A DNA stretch of 64,000 nucleotides from Urophycis tenuis. Taxonomy: Eukaryota > Chordata > Actinopteri > Gadiformes > Phycidae. Location: the NCBI GenBank assembly GCA_036785325.1, contig JAXIVH010000002.1:951057-1015056 (forward strand), read 5' to 3'. The notes under the pieces are model-generated. The model ran no database searches. It was not told where the DNA came from and worked only from the letters and a program-made list of their open reading frames with translations. Positions 10,538 through 20,466 of the stretch are shown here, piece after piece (the first letter of the stretch is position 1; every line of letters starts with the position of its first letter). Both the position numbers and the translations under genes were made by a program.

Positions 10538-10742
10538 ATGTTTGCCGCAGCTGCAAAAAACTTTGTGGAGGAAGTAGATAAGGATGGTGTCCTTATTCCA
10601 GTGTCCAGTTTAAATGACTCAATTAACATTTTGTCATTGGTTATCAAGCGCAAACGTTACTGGTGCTGGCAGAAACCCAAATATCTTGCCACTGATTTCA
10701 GCCTTAATGACGTCATAAGGGGTCACACGCCGATACAGCCAG
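10538..10742 (+). CDS. gsdme: gsdme coding exon 1
   Basis: Acceptor CATTTTCAG ends at 10511. 26 nt of 5' UTR precede the ATG at 10538, the first ATG of the exon. Donor CAG|GTAAAA at 10743. It encodes MFAAAAKNFVEEVDKDG through HTPIQP, the first strands of the pore-forming domain. Confidence 0.93.
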
Positions 10743-13700
10743 GTAAAACATTGTTCCACAATGATTTCACTTGAAGTTTACATTTTCTGTTATTTTGCAT
10801 AATCACTGCATGATTTTTTCTGCACACTGTCAACAGTTGTCACAGAGACAGACTTCATCAAGTATAATGGAAGGTTCAGTGACAACATACAGGGGGGTAT
10901 AGAGGCTAGCTTCCATCCTGAATGTGCTAATATGAACGTGGAGGGGAAAGACTCATCAAAGCTCCAGTCATCATTTGGCAGTTTAAAGAAAGAAGAACTA
11001 GATTTGCAGAAGCTACTTAGAGATTCAAAAGGCAGGTAAGATGTCATAGCTGACTCATATAATAGGGAGGTTATTATGGAATAGCTTATACGTTTTGGAA
11101 AAACAAAAACAATTATGTTCAATCTATTCTATTCTGTTGATGTGGTGTGGTCTTCTGGCTAGGCTCCTGGACATGTCTCACAGTCTGATCCAGCAGACTA
11201 AAGAGAAACGCAGGGAGGTGTTTGGGGTGGTGAAGGAGAGGATTGTGACGACTCAGCCCTCTTCAGTCATAGAGGAAGTCCAACAGAGTCTAGGAGGACT
11301 ACTGAAGCTGTGTGGGTCCAAGTCTCTTAAGGTATGGGGGATATATGGGAGGACTACTGAAGCTGTGTGGGTCCAAGTCTCTTAAGGTATGGGGGATATA
11401 TGGGAGGACTACTGAAGCTGTGTGGGTCCAAGTCTCTTAAGGTATGGGGGATATATGGGAGGACTACTGAAGCTGTGTGGGTCCTAGTCTCTTAAGGTAT
11501 GGGGGATATATGGGAGGACTACTGAAGCTGTGTGGGTCCTAGTCTCTTAAGGTATGGGGGATATATGGGAGGACTACTGAAGCTGTGTGGGTCCAAGTCT
11601 CTTAAGGTATGGGGGATATATGGGAGGACTACTGAAGCTGTGTGGGTCCAAGTCTCTTAAGGTATGGGGGATATATGGGAGGACTACTGAAGCTGTGTGG
11701 GTCCAAGTCTCTTAAGGTATGGGGGATATATGGGAGGACTACTGAAGCTGTGTGGGTCCTAGTCTCTTAAGGTATGGGGGATATATGGGAGGACTACTGA
11801 AGCTGTGTGGGTCCAAGTCTCTTAAGGTATGGGGGATATATGGGAGGACTACTGAAGCTGTGTGGGTCCTAGTCTCTTAAGGTATGGGGGATATATGGGA
11901 GGACTACTGAAGCTGTGTGGGTCCTAGTCTCTTAAGGTATGGGGGATATATGGGAGGACTACTGAAGCTGTGTGGGTCCAAGTCTCTTAAGGTATGGGGG
12001 ATATATGGGAGGACTACTGAAGCTGTGTGGGTCCAAGTCTCTTAAGGTATGGGGGATATATGGGAGGACTACTGAAGCTGTGTGGGTCCAAGTCTCTTAA
12101 GGTATGGGGGATATATGGGAGGACTACTGAAGCTGTGTGGGTCCAAGTCTCTTAAGGTATGGGGGATATATGGGAGGACTACTGAAGCTGTGTGGGTCCT
12201 AGTCTCTTAAGGTATGGGGGATATATGGGAGGACTACTGAAGCTGTGTGGGTCCTAGTCTCTTAAGGTATGGGGGATATATGGGAGGACTACTGAAGCTG
12301 TGTGGGTCCAAGTCTCTTAAGGTATGGGGGATATATGGAGGGGGCAAATGCTAGTGATTTCAATTTGCAAAAAAAAAAAGAAGATTTTATTATTCTGTAA
12401 CGATAATTGAACTGTAGCAAAATAATATCATCAAACAAATAATTATTAGGGTTACATGTATTATTTACAACCCTATTTACAACCTTATTATCAATACATA
12501 TGACAAACTAAATGTTGCTAATAGTAATGTTCATCAATGTCTAGGTATCCTTCAAAGAGAATGGAACCTTATCCAAAGACAGCAACGTCACCTTGGAGTT
12601 ACCTCCAGACACGACCATCGCTTATGGGCTCACTGAACTAGAAGTGAAACCCAACGGACATTATGGTGAGCAACTTTGTTCCTCATACACAGGTTGTATA
12701 GTTCTCTGCAAAGGCCCACAAAGTTAATCACAGTTCACTGAAGCCTATTACACCAAATGTCTATGTTGTCATTGAAAAGATACTGCTGTGATATTGCCTC
12801 CCCAGAGCTGTGTCTAATGTCAAACACCGATGGGGGCTTTGAGCTGGATGGTCCTATAAAGGACAAATTGGTTGGTGCTAATGGTGGACCCGAGTATACA
12901 GCTACCAGTAACTGGCTAAAACAAGGTAGGAGAAACAGCTGTGGCATCTTTCTTGCACAAGTTGCTCTTCAGCTCAGTATTCTCTGTCTGCACAAACAGA
13001 CTGTAATGTGTGTTTAATTGGCTACATAGCTGTTCGTGCTGCCTGCATTGACTAGTTGCAAGAATCTTCTTTAGAATGGCATGTTTACAAGTCGTTAAGT
13101 TCAGAACCTATGATGCTGGCTGCATTATGATCATATGACTGTACTTTGATCTGTACTGTGTAAAAGCTATCTGGGCGATTATACTCTGGCCGACTACTTT
13201 ATTGGCGTTACACGTGTTTGCACACTATAATTCTTGGTGTTTATACTGTGTCTTCACTGGTTCAAAGCACATGGTTAGAATGGTTTAAAGTAGCTGTTAA
13301 TTATGCATCTACTAACTGGTCCATACCCTTGCTTTACAAACCAGCAGTAAACTATTTTGTTTACTGTTTTGTTTGTGTTGAGGAGAACAGTCTTATTAGT
13401 TAATGTGAATTATTCAATTAAAGGTTAAAATGAAAGCTCGAGGTACAGCTGTCGGTATAATTCAAGATGAAGTGAGTTGGGAGCATATTTTTTGTGTACC
13501 TGATGTCAAATAAGATTGTGTTTTCTATTAATGATTGATCGGCAGAACTGGACAAGCTGAGCTGCCACTTCCAACTGCTGTCAGGTCTCAATGCCTCTAC
13601 CAGATCACTTCTGCTCAAGCACATCACCTCAGCCATGAAGGATAGAGAGATAGTCAGTGTACTGGAGAGTGTGGTAAGATCTCCAAAGTTCTTATAAATC

Positions 13701-15192
13701 ATAACATGCTTAATTTATTGTATATGTTTGAACTTGCAGATGTGCTCTCATTGTCTTTTAGCTTAGCCAGATGTGGCATGGGGAATGTCCCTCTCTGAAC
13801 AGTGTTGACATAGACTCTCAGAGACGGACCATCCAGGCCATTCTGGATGTCCTGGAGCTGTCTGCTGTCAAGAATAGAGTGGAGCCAGTGGACCCCAGCG
13901 GCTCACTCCTTGCCCTTCATCTCATTATTAGTGCCTTAGATGGTAAGTTTTCATATTGTAGACTCAATCTTCTTACATATGACAAAACCATTTAAGAAGA
14001 AAATATGTCAAAGAAGTAGGATATGATATATATAATCAAATGTAAGGTTGATTTGATGAGATCATTCGCTGGGCTAAGGTAACAACATGGCAGAAACAGA
14101 TATGTGTAACTGTGGGTCATCAACATGATATGAAATAGAATATTGTAACATTGAAAGATCTTCCAGTGAGTTAAGCAGAGTGCCAGTTAAGGCTGCAATG
14201 TGTGATATTTCAACTATCTTGTAGCTTAAAAGGATCTGGACATATCTTTAGTCAATGTTGGTCAATAGTGTGTTCAATAATGTTATCAGTAAAATCACAT
14301 TCTGAAACTGATATATTCTATCAATAAAAACTGCTGGCCAGCCCATACCTCTCTCTTTGATTACAACATTCTCTCTATCAGACCTCCCAGCAGCACTCTG
14401 CATCGCTCCACGCAGCCGGCTGAGCTACGCTAGTTTTGTGTAACTCAGTGTCACAGCAGGTTGGAGCTGGTAGAACAGTTTGTGGGGCTATTTTATCCTG
14501 CAAGTCTCCCGCCTACTAAATTGGAGGAGCTCAATATTACACATTGTGACTTTAAGAACTGGGCCCCATCTTCACTGTAGTTTTACTAGATTATACCAAC
14601 TGTGGTTGCTGTGTCCCAGTAAATGCAACATGTAGTGTCATAGAAGAAACCGAGCGCTTGCTGGTGTGTTTCAGAAATGACAGATGACTGCCTTTCTGTT
14701 CTGGGGTCATGCTGCACTCCCCCAGAGTTGGAAGCCCTGGAGCTGCTGGTATGTATTCCATTACTATGGTGAATATTATATAGCCTTTTCAAACACCATG
14801 AGTGCATACATTCTGTTGTTGGCCCAATAGAACCCTTTACCCGTGCAGTGTTAATGCCAAGCTCTACCAGTTGAGCTTGACAAGACCATTAATTGCAGCA
14901 ATTATCTTTGTAAACCTTTTCAGAGTACAATTCAAATGTCAGCCATGTCCTGTCCTCACATCCATTCCAGGTGCAGTGTGTGACCGGGGCTGATGAGATG
15001 TCTCTGAGCTGTGTTGCTCCCCTCTCCGGGGAGAGCCAGCAGGCCACAGAGCTGCTCTTTGCCTCCTGTGGGGTGTTGTTGAGGGGAGACGGAGATCTGC
15101 TGAGGTCAGAGGTCAGCCTCCAGCACACGGCTCCTCCTCTCATCCTGTGTATTGCTGTGAGAGGCCTCGCCTCCATATCTCACAGTCTTTAA
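10538..15192 (+). CDS. gsdme: Gasdermin E (DFNA5), complete coding region in nine exons
   Basis: Coding exons 10538-10742, 10837-11035, 11163-11331, 12545-12665, 12806-12925, 13546-13673, 13762-13942, 14675-14748 and 14971-15192 all have GT-AG borders and matching phases and give 1419 nt (472 residues plus stop; human GSDME has 496). The start is MFAAAAKNFVEEVDKDG, the standard gasdermin E N-terminus, with RYWCWQKPKY following. Residues 1 to about 231 form the pore-forming domain (TDFIKYNGRF, KDSNVTLELP and TIAYG motifs). The linker contains FELD at residues 243-246, a good caspase-type site at the position where fish GSDME is known to be cleaved. The rest is the autoinhibitory C-terminal domain, ending with LILCIAVRGL. 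Known role: after caspase cleavage the N-terminal half forms plasma-membrane pores (pyroptosis). The gene follows osbpl3 in the same direction, as in human. One intron carries 18 extra copies of a splice donor. Confidence 0.95.
10837..11035 (+). CDS. gsdme: gsdme coding exon 2
   Basis: Acceptor GTCAACAG ends at 10836 and donor CAG|GTAAGA begins at 11036. It encodes VVTETDFIKYNGRFSDN through SSFGSLKKEELDLQKLLRDS, matching the family motifs E.DF.KY.G.F and SSFG.L...E.DLQ.L.RDS. Confidence 0.93.
11163..11331 (+). CDS. gsdme: gsdme coding exon 3, end lies inside the 55-bp minisatellite
   Basis: Acceptor CTTCTGGCTAG ends at 11162. The exon encodes RLLDMSHSLIQQTKEKRREV through CGSKSLK and ends with donor AAG|GTATGG at 11332. 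The last 39 nt are the first unit of the 55-bp array, so the same donor recurs 18 more times downstream. Only this first donor keeps the frame to exon 4: reading past it meets TAA at 11383-11385, two bases ahead of the second donor. Confidence 0.92.
11293..12337 (+). repeat. 55-bp minisatellite spanning an exon-intron border, 19 copies
   Basis: Exactly 19 units of 55 bp (GGAGGACTACTGAAGCTGTG, then TGGGTCC(A/T)AGTCTCTTAAG|GTATGGGGGA and ATATATG). The first 39 bp of each unit derive from the 3' end of gsdme coding exon 3 and the last 16 bp from the start of the intron, so every unit carries a complete AAG|GTATGG donor. The only common variant is A/T in TCC(A/T)AG. GGAGG occurs both at the first unit start and just after the array, a likely slippage microhomology. 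Confidence 0.97.
12545..12665 (+). CDS. gsdme: gsdme coding exon 4
   Basis: Acceptor AATGTCTAG ends at 12544 and donor ATG|GTGAGC begins at 12666. It encodes VSFKENGTLSKDSNVTLELP, then PDTTIAYGLTELEVKPNGHY, the conserved end of the pore-forming domain. Confidence 0.93.
12806..12925 (+). CDS. gsdme: gsdme coding exon 5, interdomain linker with caspase-type site
   Basis: Acceptor TGCCTCCCCAG ends at 12805 and donor CAAG|GTAGGA begins at 12926. It encodes ELCLMSNTDGGFELDGPIKD and the rest of the linker to SNWLKQ. FELD occupies residues 243-246 counted from the start codon. Confidence 0.9.
13546..13673 (+). CDS. gsdme: gsdme coding exon 6
   Basis: Acceptor GATCGGCAG ends at 13545 and donor GTG|GTAAGA begins at 13674. 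It encodes ELDKLSCHFQLLSGLNASTR through VSVLESV, the first helices of the C-terminal inhibitory domain. Confidence 0.9.
13762..13942 (+). CDS. gsdme: gsdme coding exon 7
   Basis: Acceptor TGTCTTTTAG ends at 13761 and donor GATG|GTAAGT begins at 13943. It encodes LSQMWHGECPSLNSVDIDSQ through LLALHLIISALD, part of the helical C-terminal domain. Confidence 0.9.
14187..14555. mobile_element. TTAA-flanked MITE with about 19-bp inverted ends
   Basis: TTAA at 14187-14190 is followed by GGCTGCAATGTGTGATATT. The right end reads AATATTACACATTGTGACT before TTAA at 14552-14555. The two ends are imperfect inverted repeats (about 14 of 19). TTAA target sites are typical of piggyBac/Kolobok-type transposons. 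The roughly 360-bp interior has no coding potential. It lies in the gsdme intron between coding exons 7 and 8. Confidence 0.65.
14675..14748 (+). CDS. gsdme: gsdme coding exon 8
   Basis: Acceptor TGTGTTTCAG ends at 14674 and donor CTG|GTATGT begins at 14749. It encodes EMTDDCLSVLGSCCTPPELE and ALELL, matching the EMPD...LG.CC segment of human GSDME. Confidence 0.9.
14971..15192 (+). CDS. gsdme: gsdme terminal coding exon 9
   Basis: Acceptor CATCCATTCCAG ends at 14970 and the stop is TAA at 15190-15192. It encodes VQCVTGADEMSLSCVAPLSG through APPLILCIAVRGLASISHSL, matching the gasdermin E C-terminus. Confidence 0.92.
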   Translation: MQCVTGADEMSLSCVAPLSGESQQATELLFASCGVLLRGDGDLLRSEVSLQHTAPPLILCIAVRGLASISHSL

Positions 15193-15517
15193 TGCCACTT
15201 GTAATGATTTTGACACTTTTTGGTAGATTTTTACTAGAGGATGTCAATGTTTTCTAGCCAATGTCAGTCTCATTTAAATGTTTGATTCAAGTTTGTTTGA
15301 TAAATGTTTGATTCAGGTTCAAGTATTAAAACTAATAATTAATCATTTCAACAGCCTTAAAACAGGCAACAACAAATAAAGGGCTTTGATAATGCATTCC
15401 GGCCTTCTCTATGAAAAGACATAAACTTCTATGGAATAAATCTGGGTAGGAACGATGGCTATGGCAGGGATAAGTATTTTATCTAGTTTAAGGCAGTTGG
15501 GCCACATTATACAATGC
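15193..15517 (+). other. gsdme: gsdme 3' UTR region with AATAAA motifs
   Basis: AT-rich sequence after the stop with AATAAA at 15375-15380 and 15435-15440. The transcript end is inferred to lie just before the hAT-type insertion. Confidence 0.5.
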
Positions 15518-15680
15518 CTTACATCCATGGGCGTAGGTTTGGTTTGAAATGTGCTGGGGACAGAGACGCATTCGGAAGTGCATTTTCAGAAGTGCTGGGT
15601 ACAATGACGCGCATTCATTTTTTCCCCCTTTCGCGCAGGTCATGTTAATTAATAAAAATGTATACAAAAATGTGATGATG

Positions 15681-15714
<34 letters not shown>

Positions 15715-16550
15715 GCGATGTCTTGACTATGATCACGCACAGAGCTCTAATACTTTTCATTGGATAATGTGATTCAGATAGATGCAGTTCATGGCCGTGT
15801 CTACCTGCTGAATGTAACCGCTGTGAAACAATCGGGAAATAACGTTTCATTTATCTGATTAACGGCTTTATCGAGACCGGCGCTCGCTCTCTGTTATTGT
15901 TACTCTATGTCTCTGTACCAAAGTGCTAGCTCTCTCTCCGTCTCTCTCTCGTCATAGGACACAAATCAAATTAAATGTTGTTTCTATTTTGTGTAAATTA
16001 GGTTAATGCTTTTGTGTTTTTTTGTATTATCAGTTCAACTTGTTGTACTTGCCTGAGGAAATCGTGGATATTGTAACGTGTTGGGGGAGTGTTTCCCAGA
16101 ATGCATTGCGACATTCTGGCATTCTGTGTCATTACATTTTATTGCTATTAGATAGGGTTTGGAGGCGAATGTTCAGGACATGTTGGGTTGCATTTCACTG
16201 TTTCATTACGTTCACTTTGTTGACTGTTGTTTTTGGGATGAGTCAGGGAGCACCATTACTCAACGCACTATGGCATCTTGTCATATGACTACCACTCCGC
16301 TCGTGACCGCGTGAAAAGTCCGCTTGAGACCCTGTCATACTAAAGCGACTTGTAAGAGTAGAGTTCATCTCTCTTTGTTGAGCTTGACGTAGTGTTGTTG
16401 TTTACTGTTGTTTACTGACGTAGTGGTGAAAGACACGGGTGCGAGTCCCACACGGGGGATTCTTTCATAAAAAGTGGTGGGTACAAAATGACTCATGACG
16501 AAAACTGGTAGGTACGCGTCCCCACCGTATTCTACGCGCCTGCTTACATC
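15518..16550. mobile_element. Non-autonomous hAT-type DNA transposon with 8-bp target duplication
   Basis: Identical 8-bp direct repeats CTTACATC (15518-15525 and 16543-16550) flank a 1,017-bp element. Its ends CATGGGCGTAG... and ...CTACGCGCCTG are imperfect inverted repeats (9 of 11). Both ends carry TGGGGAC subterminal motifs. An 8-bp duplication with CA...TG ends is the hAT pattern. No transposase frame is visible. An AC microsatellite sits at 15683-15714. Confidence 0.75.
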
Positions 16551-17550
16551 GTCCACATGTAAAACAAGTGCAAATTTCATGTAGAAGCTTTGTTTTACTA
16601 CAGTCAAACAATGGATGATTCTTGCCCTTATCAAGTAAACCCTACAAAACAAATCATATTTATTAATTATATAATATTATTTAAACACCTGAAAAAACAT
16701 ATTCCTATACATAAGTAAATTTGGCCTTTGTTTTAAAAGCAGTTTTTCTCACTGAAATTGGGATGACAAACTTACAGATCCCTGTCTCCAGCAACATGAT
16801 ATGTTGAAACATATGAAGTGAAAGAAAGTACGACAGCTGTTCATCCAGGTTAGAGCTGCCATTAGACTTTGGTTGGACTTTCACTTGGCTAGCGAGCTAA
16901 ATTAATTCACTAACTAGGTATAATGTCCATGTCCAAATGTATCTGGAAACAAATTGCATCTAGGTATTTTCACTCTTTTCAAATACAAATGACCAAATAC
17001 CCAAAAGTAATTAAAATACATCTTATAATTGAAATGATGCAGATCTCTGTGGGTAGAGACACAAAATATGACATGTACTATACTGCATGCATCACTGCAC
17101 AGTAATCATTAACGCTGAGGTATCATTTTCAGAAACTTTAGCCCTCTTCATCTGCCTAAAATAAATGCACACGTAGGCCTACATCTCCTACATACTTGGC
17201 AGCTCTTACATGAACTACAATCAATACTTTTTCCAAAGCTTTTTAATGAATACATAGCCTACATATTTTTATTTGCAGAGTTTGGCAGGTTTCTAGCTGT
17301 GCACAATGAGGCAGACAGTTAGACAGTGCGTGTGGGCGCGTATAGTAGATGGGTATTATCTACATTTCATGTATTTAAAATAAAACAAAAGAAAGAATAT
17401 CTTACATTTTGTATTAGTTTTTATTAATAAATTAACTTTTCGATGATATTATAATTTATTGAGATGCACCTGTAGGCCTACATGAACGAGTCCAACGCAT
17501 AGACTGGTCGAACGTCGCTCAGTTCCTGCGCAGCTACAACAGCTGACCTG
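16551..17550 (+). other. Intergenic stretch, no recognised gene
   Basis: AT-rich sequence with no exon or element I can support. Confidence 0.4.
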
Positions 17551-17750
17551 CTCCGACCTGCTCTAACCCTCAAGTGAGTGGCTCCCGGATCTCCGACCTG
17601 CACCCTCAAGTGAGTGGCTCCCGGATCTCCGACCTGCTCTAACCCTCAAGTGAGTGGCTCCCGGATCTCCGACCTGCACCCTCAAGTGAGTGGCTCCCGG
17701 ATCTCCGACCTGCTCTAACCCTCAAGTGAGTGGCTCCCGGATCTCCGACC
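17551..17750 (+). repeat. Alternating 40/36-bp tandem repeat with GTGAGT in every unit
   Basis: Five units alternate between a longer form (CTCCGACCTGCTCTAACCCT...) and a shorter form (CTCCGACCTGCACCCT...), giving a 76-bp higher-order period. All share CAAGTGAGTGGCTCCCGGAT. A poly-A/AG-rich run follows at 17812-17842. Confidence 0.93.
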
Positions 17751-17939
17751 AATTTCTGTCTGTTGATTCTTTTTTTCTGCATTGGACACCCAACATGTGG
17801 CAGCACTGGTAAAAAAGAAAAAAAAAAAAAAAAAAAGAAAAAGTGCAGATAAAAATATTAAATTTGCTGACCCAAAGTCATTCTACCTTTTCTTTTGGAT
17901 GTGTGTGACGTGCATTTACTGCTGTTGCTTTTTGGTAGG

Positions 17940-18042
17940 TGTTTGTCTCTGTTGATTGCTGGAGATGATTCTTCCGTAGTGGTCGACGGTAACGCCAAGC
18001 TGGACCGCACCAGAATCAACGTGCTCAATGTACCGTACTGAC
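17940..18042 (+). other. Unassigned exon-like segment
   Basis: After a TTTTTGGTAG acceptor-like site (ending 17939) an open frame (read from its second base) gives CLSLLIAGDDSSVVVDGNAK, then LDRTRINVLNVPY and TGA. Codon third positions are GC-rich compared with the flanks and the register is clean to the stop, as in a short terminal exon. I do not recognise the family and see no partner exon upstream, so it may be a relic or chance. Confidence 0.3.
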
Positions 18043-18889
18043 TACCTCAGTACAAAATACTATAATACAGAGATCAGTGAAGTTGAGTGGGCATGAACTG
18101 TACTTGGGAGAATGGAATAGTTAAATATAATACAAAATGTGTTTGCCTTTATTAACCACTAGAGGGAATACTAAACCTATCTTTTAAAATACCTGTGTTG
18201 GCATGTTGCAAACGATGAAATTATTATCATGTAAGCAGGCAGGAGAGCTATCAAAAATGTGTAGGCCTATGACCAAAGGTTACGTTGCCATTACAAACAC
18301 AACGTCTAAACACCTTTCTATTCGTCGGCGGAGGAGGAAATGCACTCTCAACACGTGAATATATGAACACCTTCTGTAGCTCAGCCTTCCATGTCCGCAG
18401 TGTCGCCTGTAGGCTGTCAAGTCACAGCACGGACGGTCGAGCACGCCAACAAACGCCAACACCTACCTCCCTGGACGGGGTCTCTATCCATGGACGGGGT
18501 CTCTACATCCAACGCGTAATCCAACTGTTCTGCTAACCCAACTGTTTACCTGGTGTGCCCAGTCACCCCTGTCGTTTGTTGCTGCTGAAATTGAGATGTT
18601 CTTTTCTTTTCACCCATTGGTTTAGGAGCTGTAGCCTACTCAAGTCTGTACTAAAAGCTGTAGGCTACAGTTGGTTGAATGGGGACTATTTATTATGAAT
18701 GTCAAATGTCAGTAGGCCTACTGATGACTTAAGATTAGCCTACACATTGGACATTGGCGCACACACAGAAGTATTATGTGACAAACAGCATATCAGAAAT
18801 ATGTATGTCGTTAAATAACCTATTCAACCTAATCAACACCCTGCACTGTGAACATTATCTATATCCTTTCGTATGTGTTACTGTTGTCC

Positions 18890-19045
18890 ATAAGATAAGA
18901 TACGAAATTCCTTTATTAATCCCCCTTAGGAGAAATTCACAGTGACCAGCAGTACAAGGGGATAGAGGAGTGCAATAAAAACCTGACTATAGACAATAAA
19001 CAATAAATAGATTTACCTAAACAAGATTAAATTATATGCGAGCTC
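18890..19045 (-). mobile_element. 3' end fragment of a LINE-like element (minus strand)
   Basis: AAGATACGAAATTCCTTTAT, then TAATCCCCCTTAGGAGAAATTC, is the reverse complement of the same LINE tail type seen at 2945. No coding part is recognisable. Confidence 0.45.
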
Positions 19046-19079
19046 TTAAAGACAGATCAGGTGAAAAAAATGAGAACCT

Positions 19080-19250
19080 ATATAGTAATCATCATTGAGA
19101 TGGACAGTGCAATTGGTAGATGAACATACATAGCAGTCATCATTGAGATGGACAGTGCAGTTGGTAGATAAACATACTTAGTAGTTATCAGTGAGATGAA
19201 CAGTGCAATTGGTAGATGAATAGATGAATAGTGCAATTGGTACCAGAGTC
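19080..19250 (+). repeat. About 49-bp tandem repeat, three copies
   Basis: GAGATG(G/A)ACAGTGCA(A/G)TTGG recurs near 19095, 19145 and 19193, with a degenerate fourth copy. It lies beside the LINE-like tail. Confidence 0.75.
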
Positions 19251-20153
19251 TTACTGAGGTGTAGATATAAAAATAAGTAAGTTGTGCAAAATAGATGTGC
19301 AAATGTGCAGAATGTGCAAAATGCAAAATGTGCAAATTATACAGGATATTCAGGTAGTGAATACACCTAATAGGCTATGTATCATAGTGTCAGTTTCAAT
19401 ATTTTATTTTGAAACATTGATCATCTTTTTAAACAGTAGTTGTGATGTTGTATGAGTAAAATATTGACTTGCCCAATAGTTAATGGTCAGTTTGAACACT
19501 GATACAATGGCCCCTATGCATGTGCACAGTGTGGGTGGGTGCGTATGTGTGTGTGGTTATGTTTGTGAGTAAGTATGTGAAATGTATGTGTGTGATGCAT
19601 GAAAGTCCTTAGAGAACATTGTGCTGTGTATTTTAGTGGGATCGGTGTCGGTCACTAGATTGCAGTGTCCCATGTTTCACCTGAGATGGTGCTGTCTCTG
19701 CATCTGATTCGATAGTTTATGGGTCAGTCTTTATTCCAGAGTCATGAACTACAAGGCAACTACTGATCATATAGGCAAACAAACGGACGTTTCGAAGATG
19801 AAACCCTGTCAATGCGGGTGCCCCAGCATATAATTGACTTATTTGTTTGTATTGGGTCAACAATTTATGTCAAACCGCTGTAGAACAGCCTTAAGAGACG
19901 TAAGTTTATGTATGTAGACAATGCTTGTTATGTGTCAATAAGCACATGACCTACAAGCCTATCGAAAAAAATATTGTGATTTTCCCTAAAACAATGAATG
20001 TAAGTGTAGCGTTGTAGTTGGTCATATATTAGCAATGCAGTCCTTTACTCTGTCCATTTATAGACATTGGTGTGACGTGATCGCTCAGTATTTTCTTTAT
20101 TTCCTGCTGTCATTCCTTTTAAATGTTTACTTTCTTTTCCCTTTTACTTACAG

Positions 20154-20466
20154 TTGGCTTGTGTTCAGACACGTAGCAAGCAGTTATTCCGGACCCTGCT
20201 CCCTCTGGCTGGCCGCCTCCCTTCAGCCATGTTGGACCACCTCGGGACCAGCAGCAGCCTCCACTACGTTACCGTAGCGTCACAGCTGCACACCGCCGGG
20301 GACAGCACGGTGCTCCTACCAAGACACAACATAGCGAGGGAACCCCACAACGGACAGTTAGAGCGACGACGTGATTTCTGAGGTTGACGGGATTGAGAAA
20401 ACCCAGTGGATTAAAGCAGGGAGTCGGCTCCTCGGGGTAGGCGCGGCTGGTGTCCGGGGCTGAAGG
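20154..20466 (+). promoter_or_regulatory. CpG-rich exon/promoter-like block, candidate 5' exon of ptk2
   Basis: A roughly 300-bp block much richer in GC and CpG than its surroundings is bounded on the left by TTTTACTTACAG and on the right by a strong donor (GAAGG|GTGAGT, GT at 20467). A frame is open for 75 codons but resembles no family I know. ptk2 coding exon 1 at 34080 has its own acceptor, so a noncoding 5' exon must exist upstream, and this is the best candidate. The link is inference only. Confidence 0.35.

Larger units (their letters stand above)
18043..20153 (+). other. Intergenic stretch with minor repeats
   Basis: No protein gene recognised. It contains the LINE-like tail at 18895 and the 49-bp repeat at 19080, listed separately, plus TGTGCAAA-type simple sequence at about 19290-19340. 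Confidence 0.4.

Noticed and set aside
20154..20381. A 75-codon protein-coding exon
   Set aside because: The frame resembles no protein I recognise and lies in a CpG-rich block that fits a 5' UTR/promoter better.
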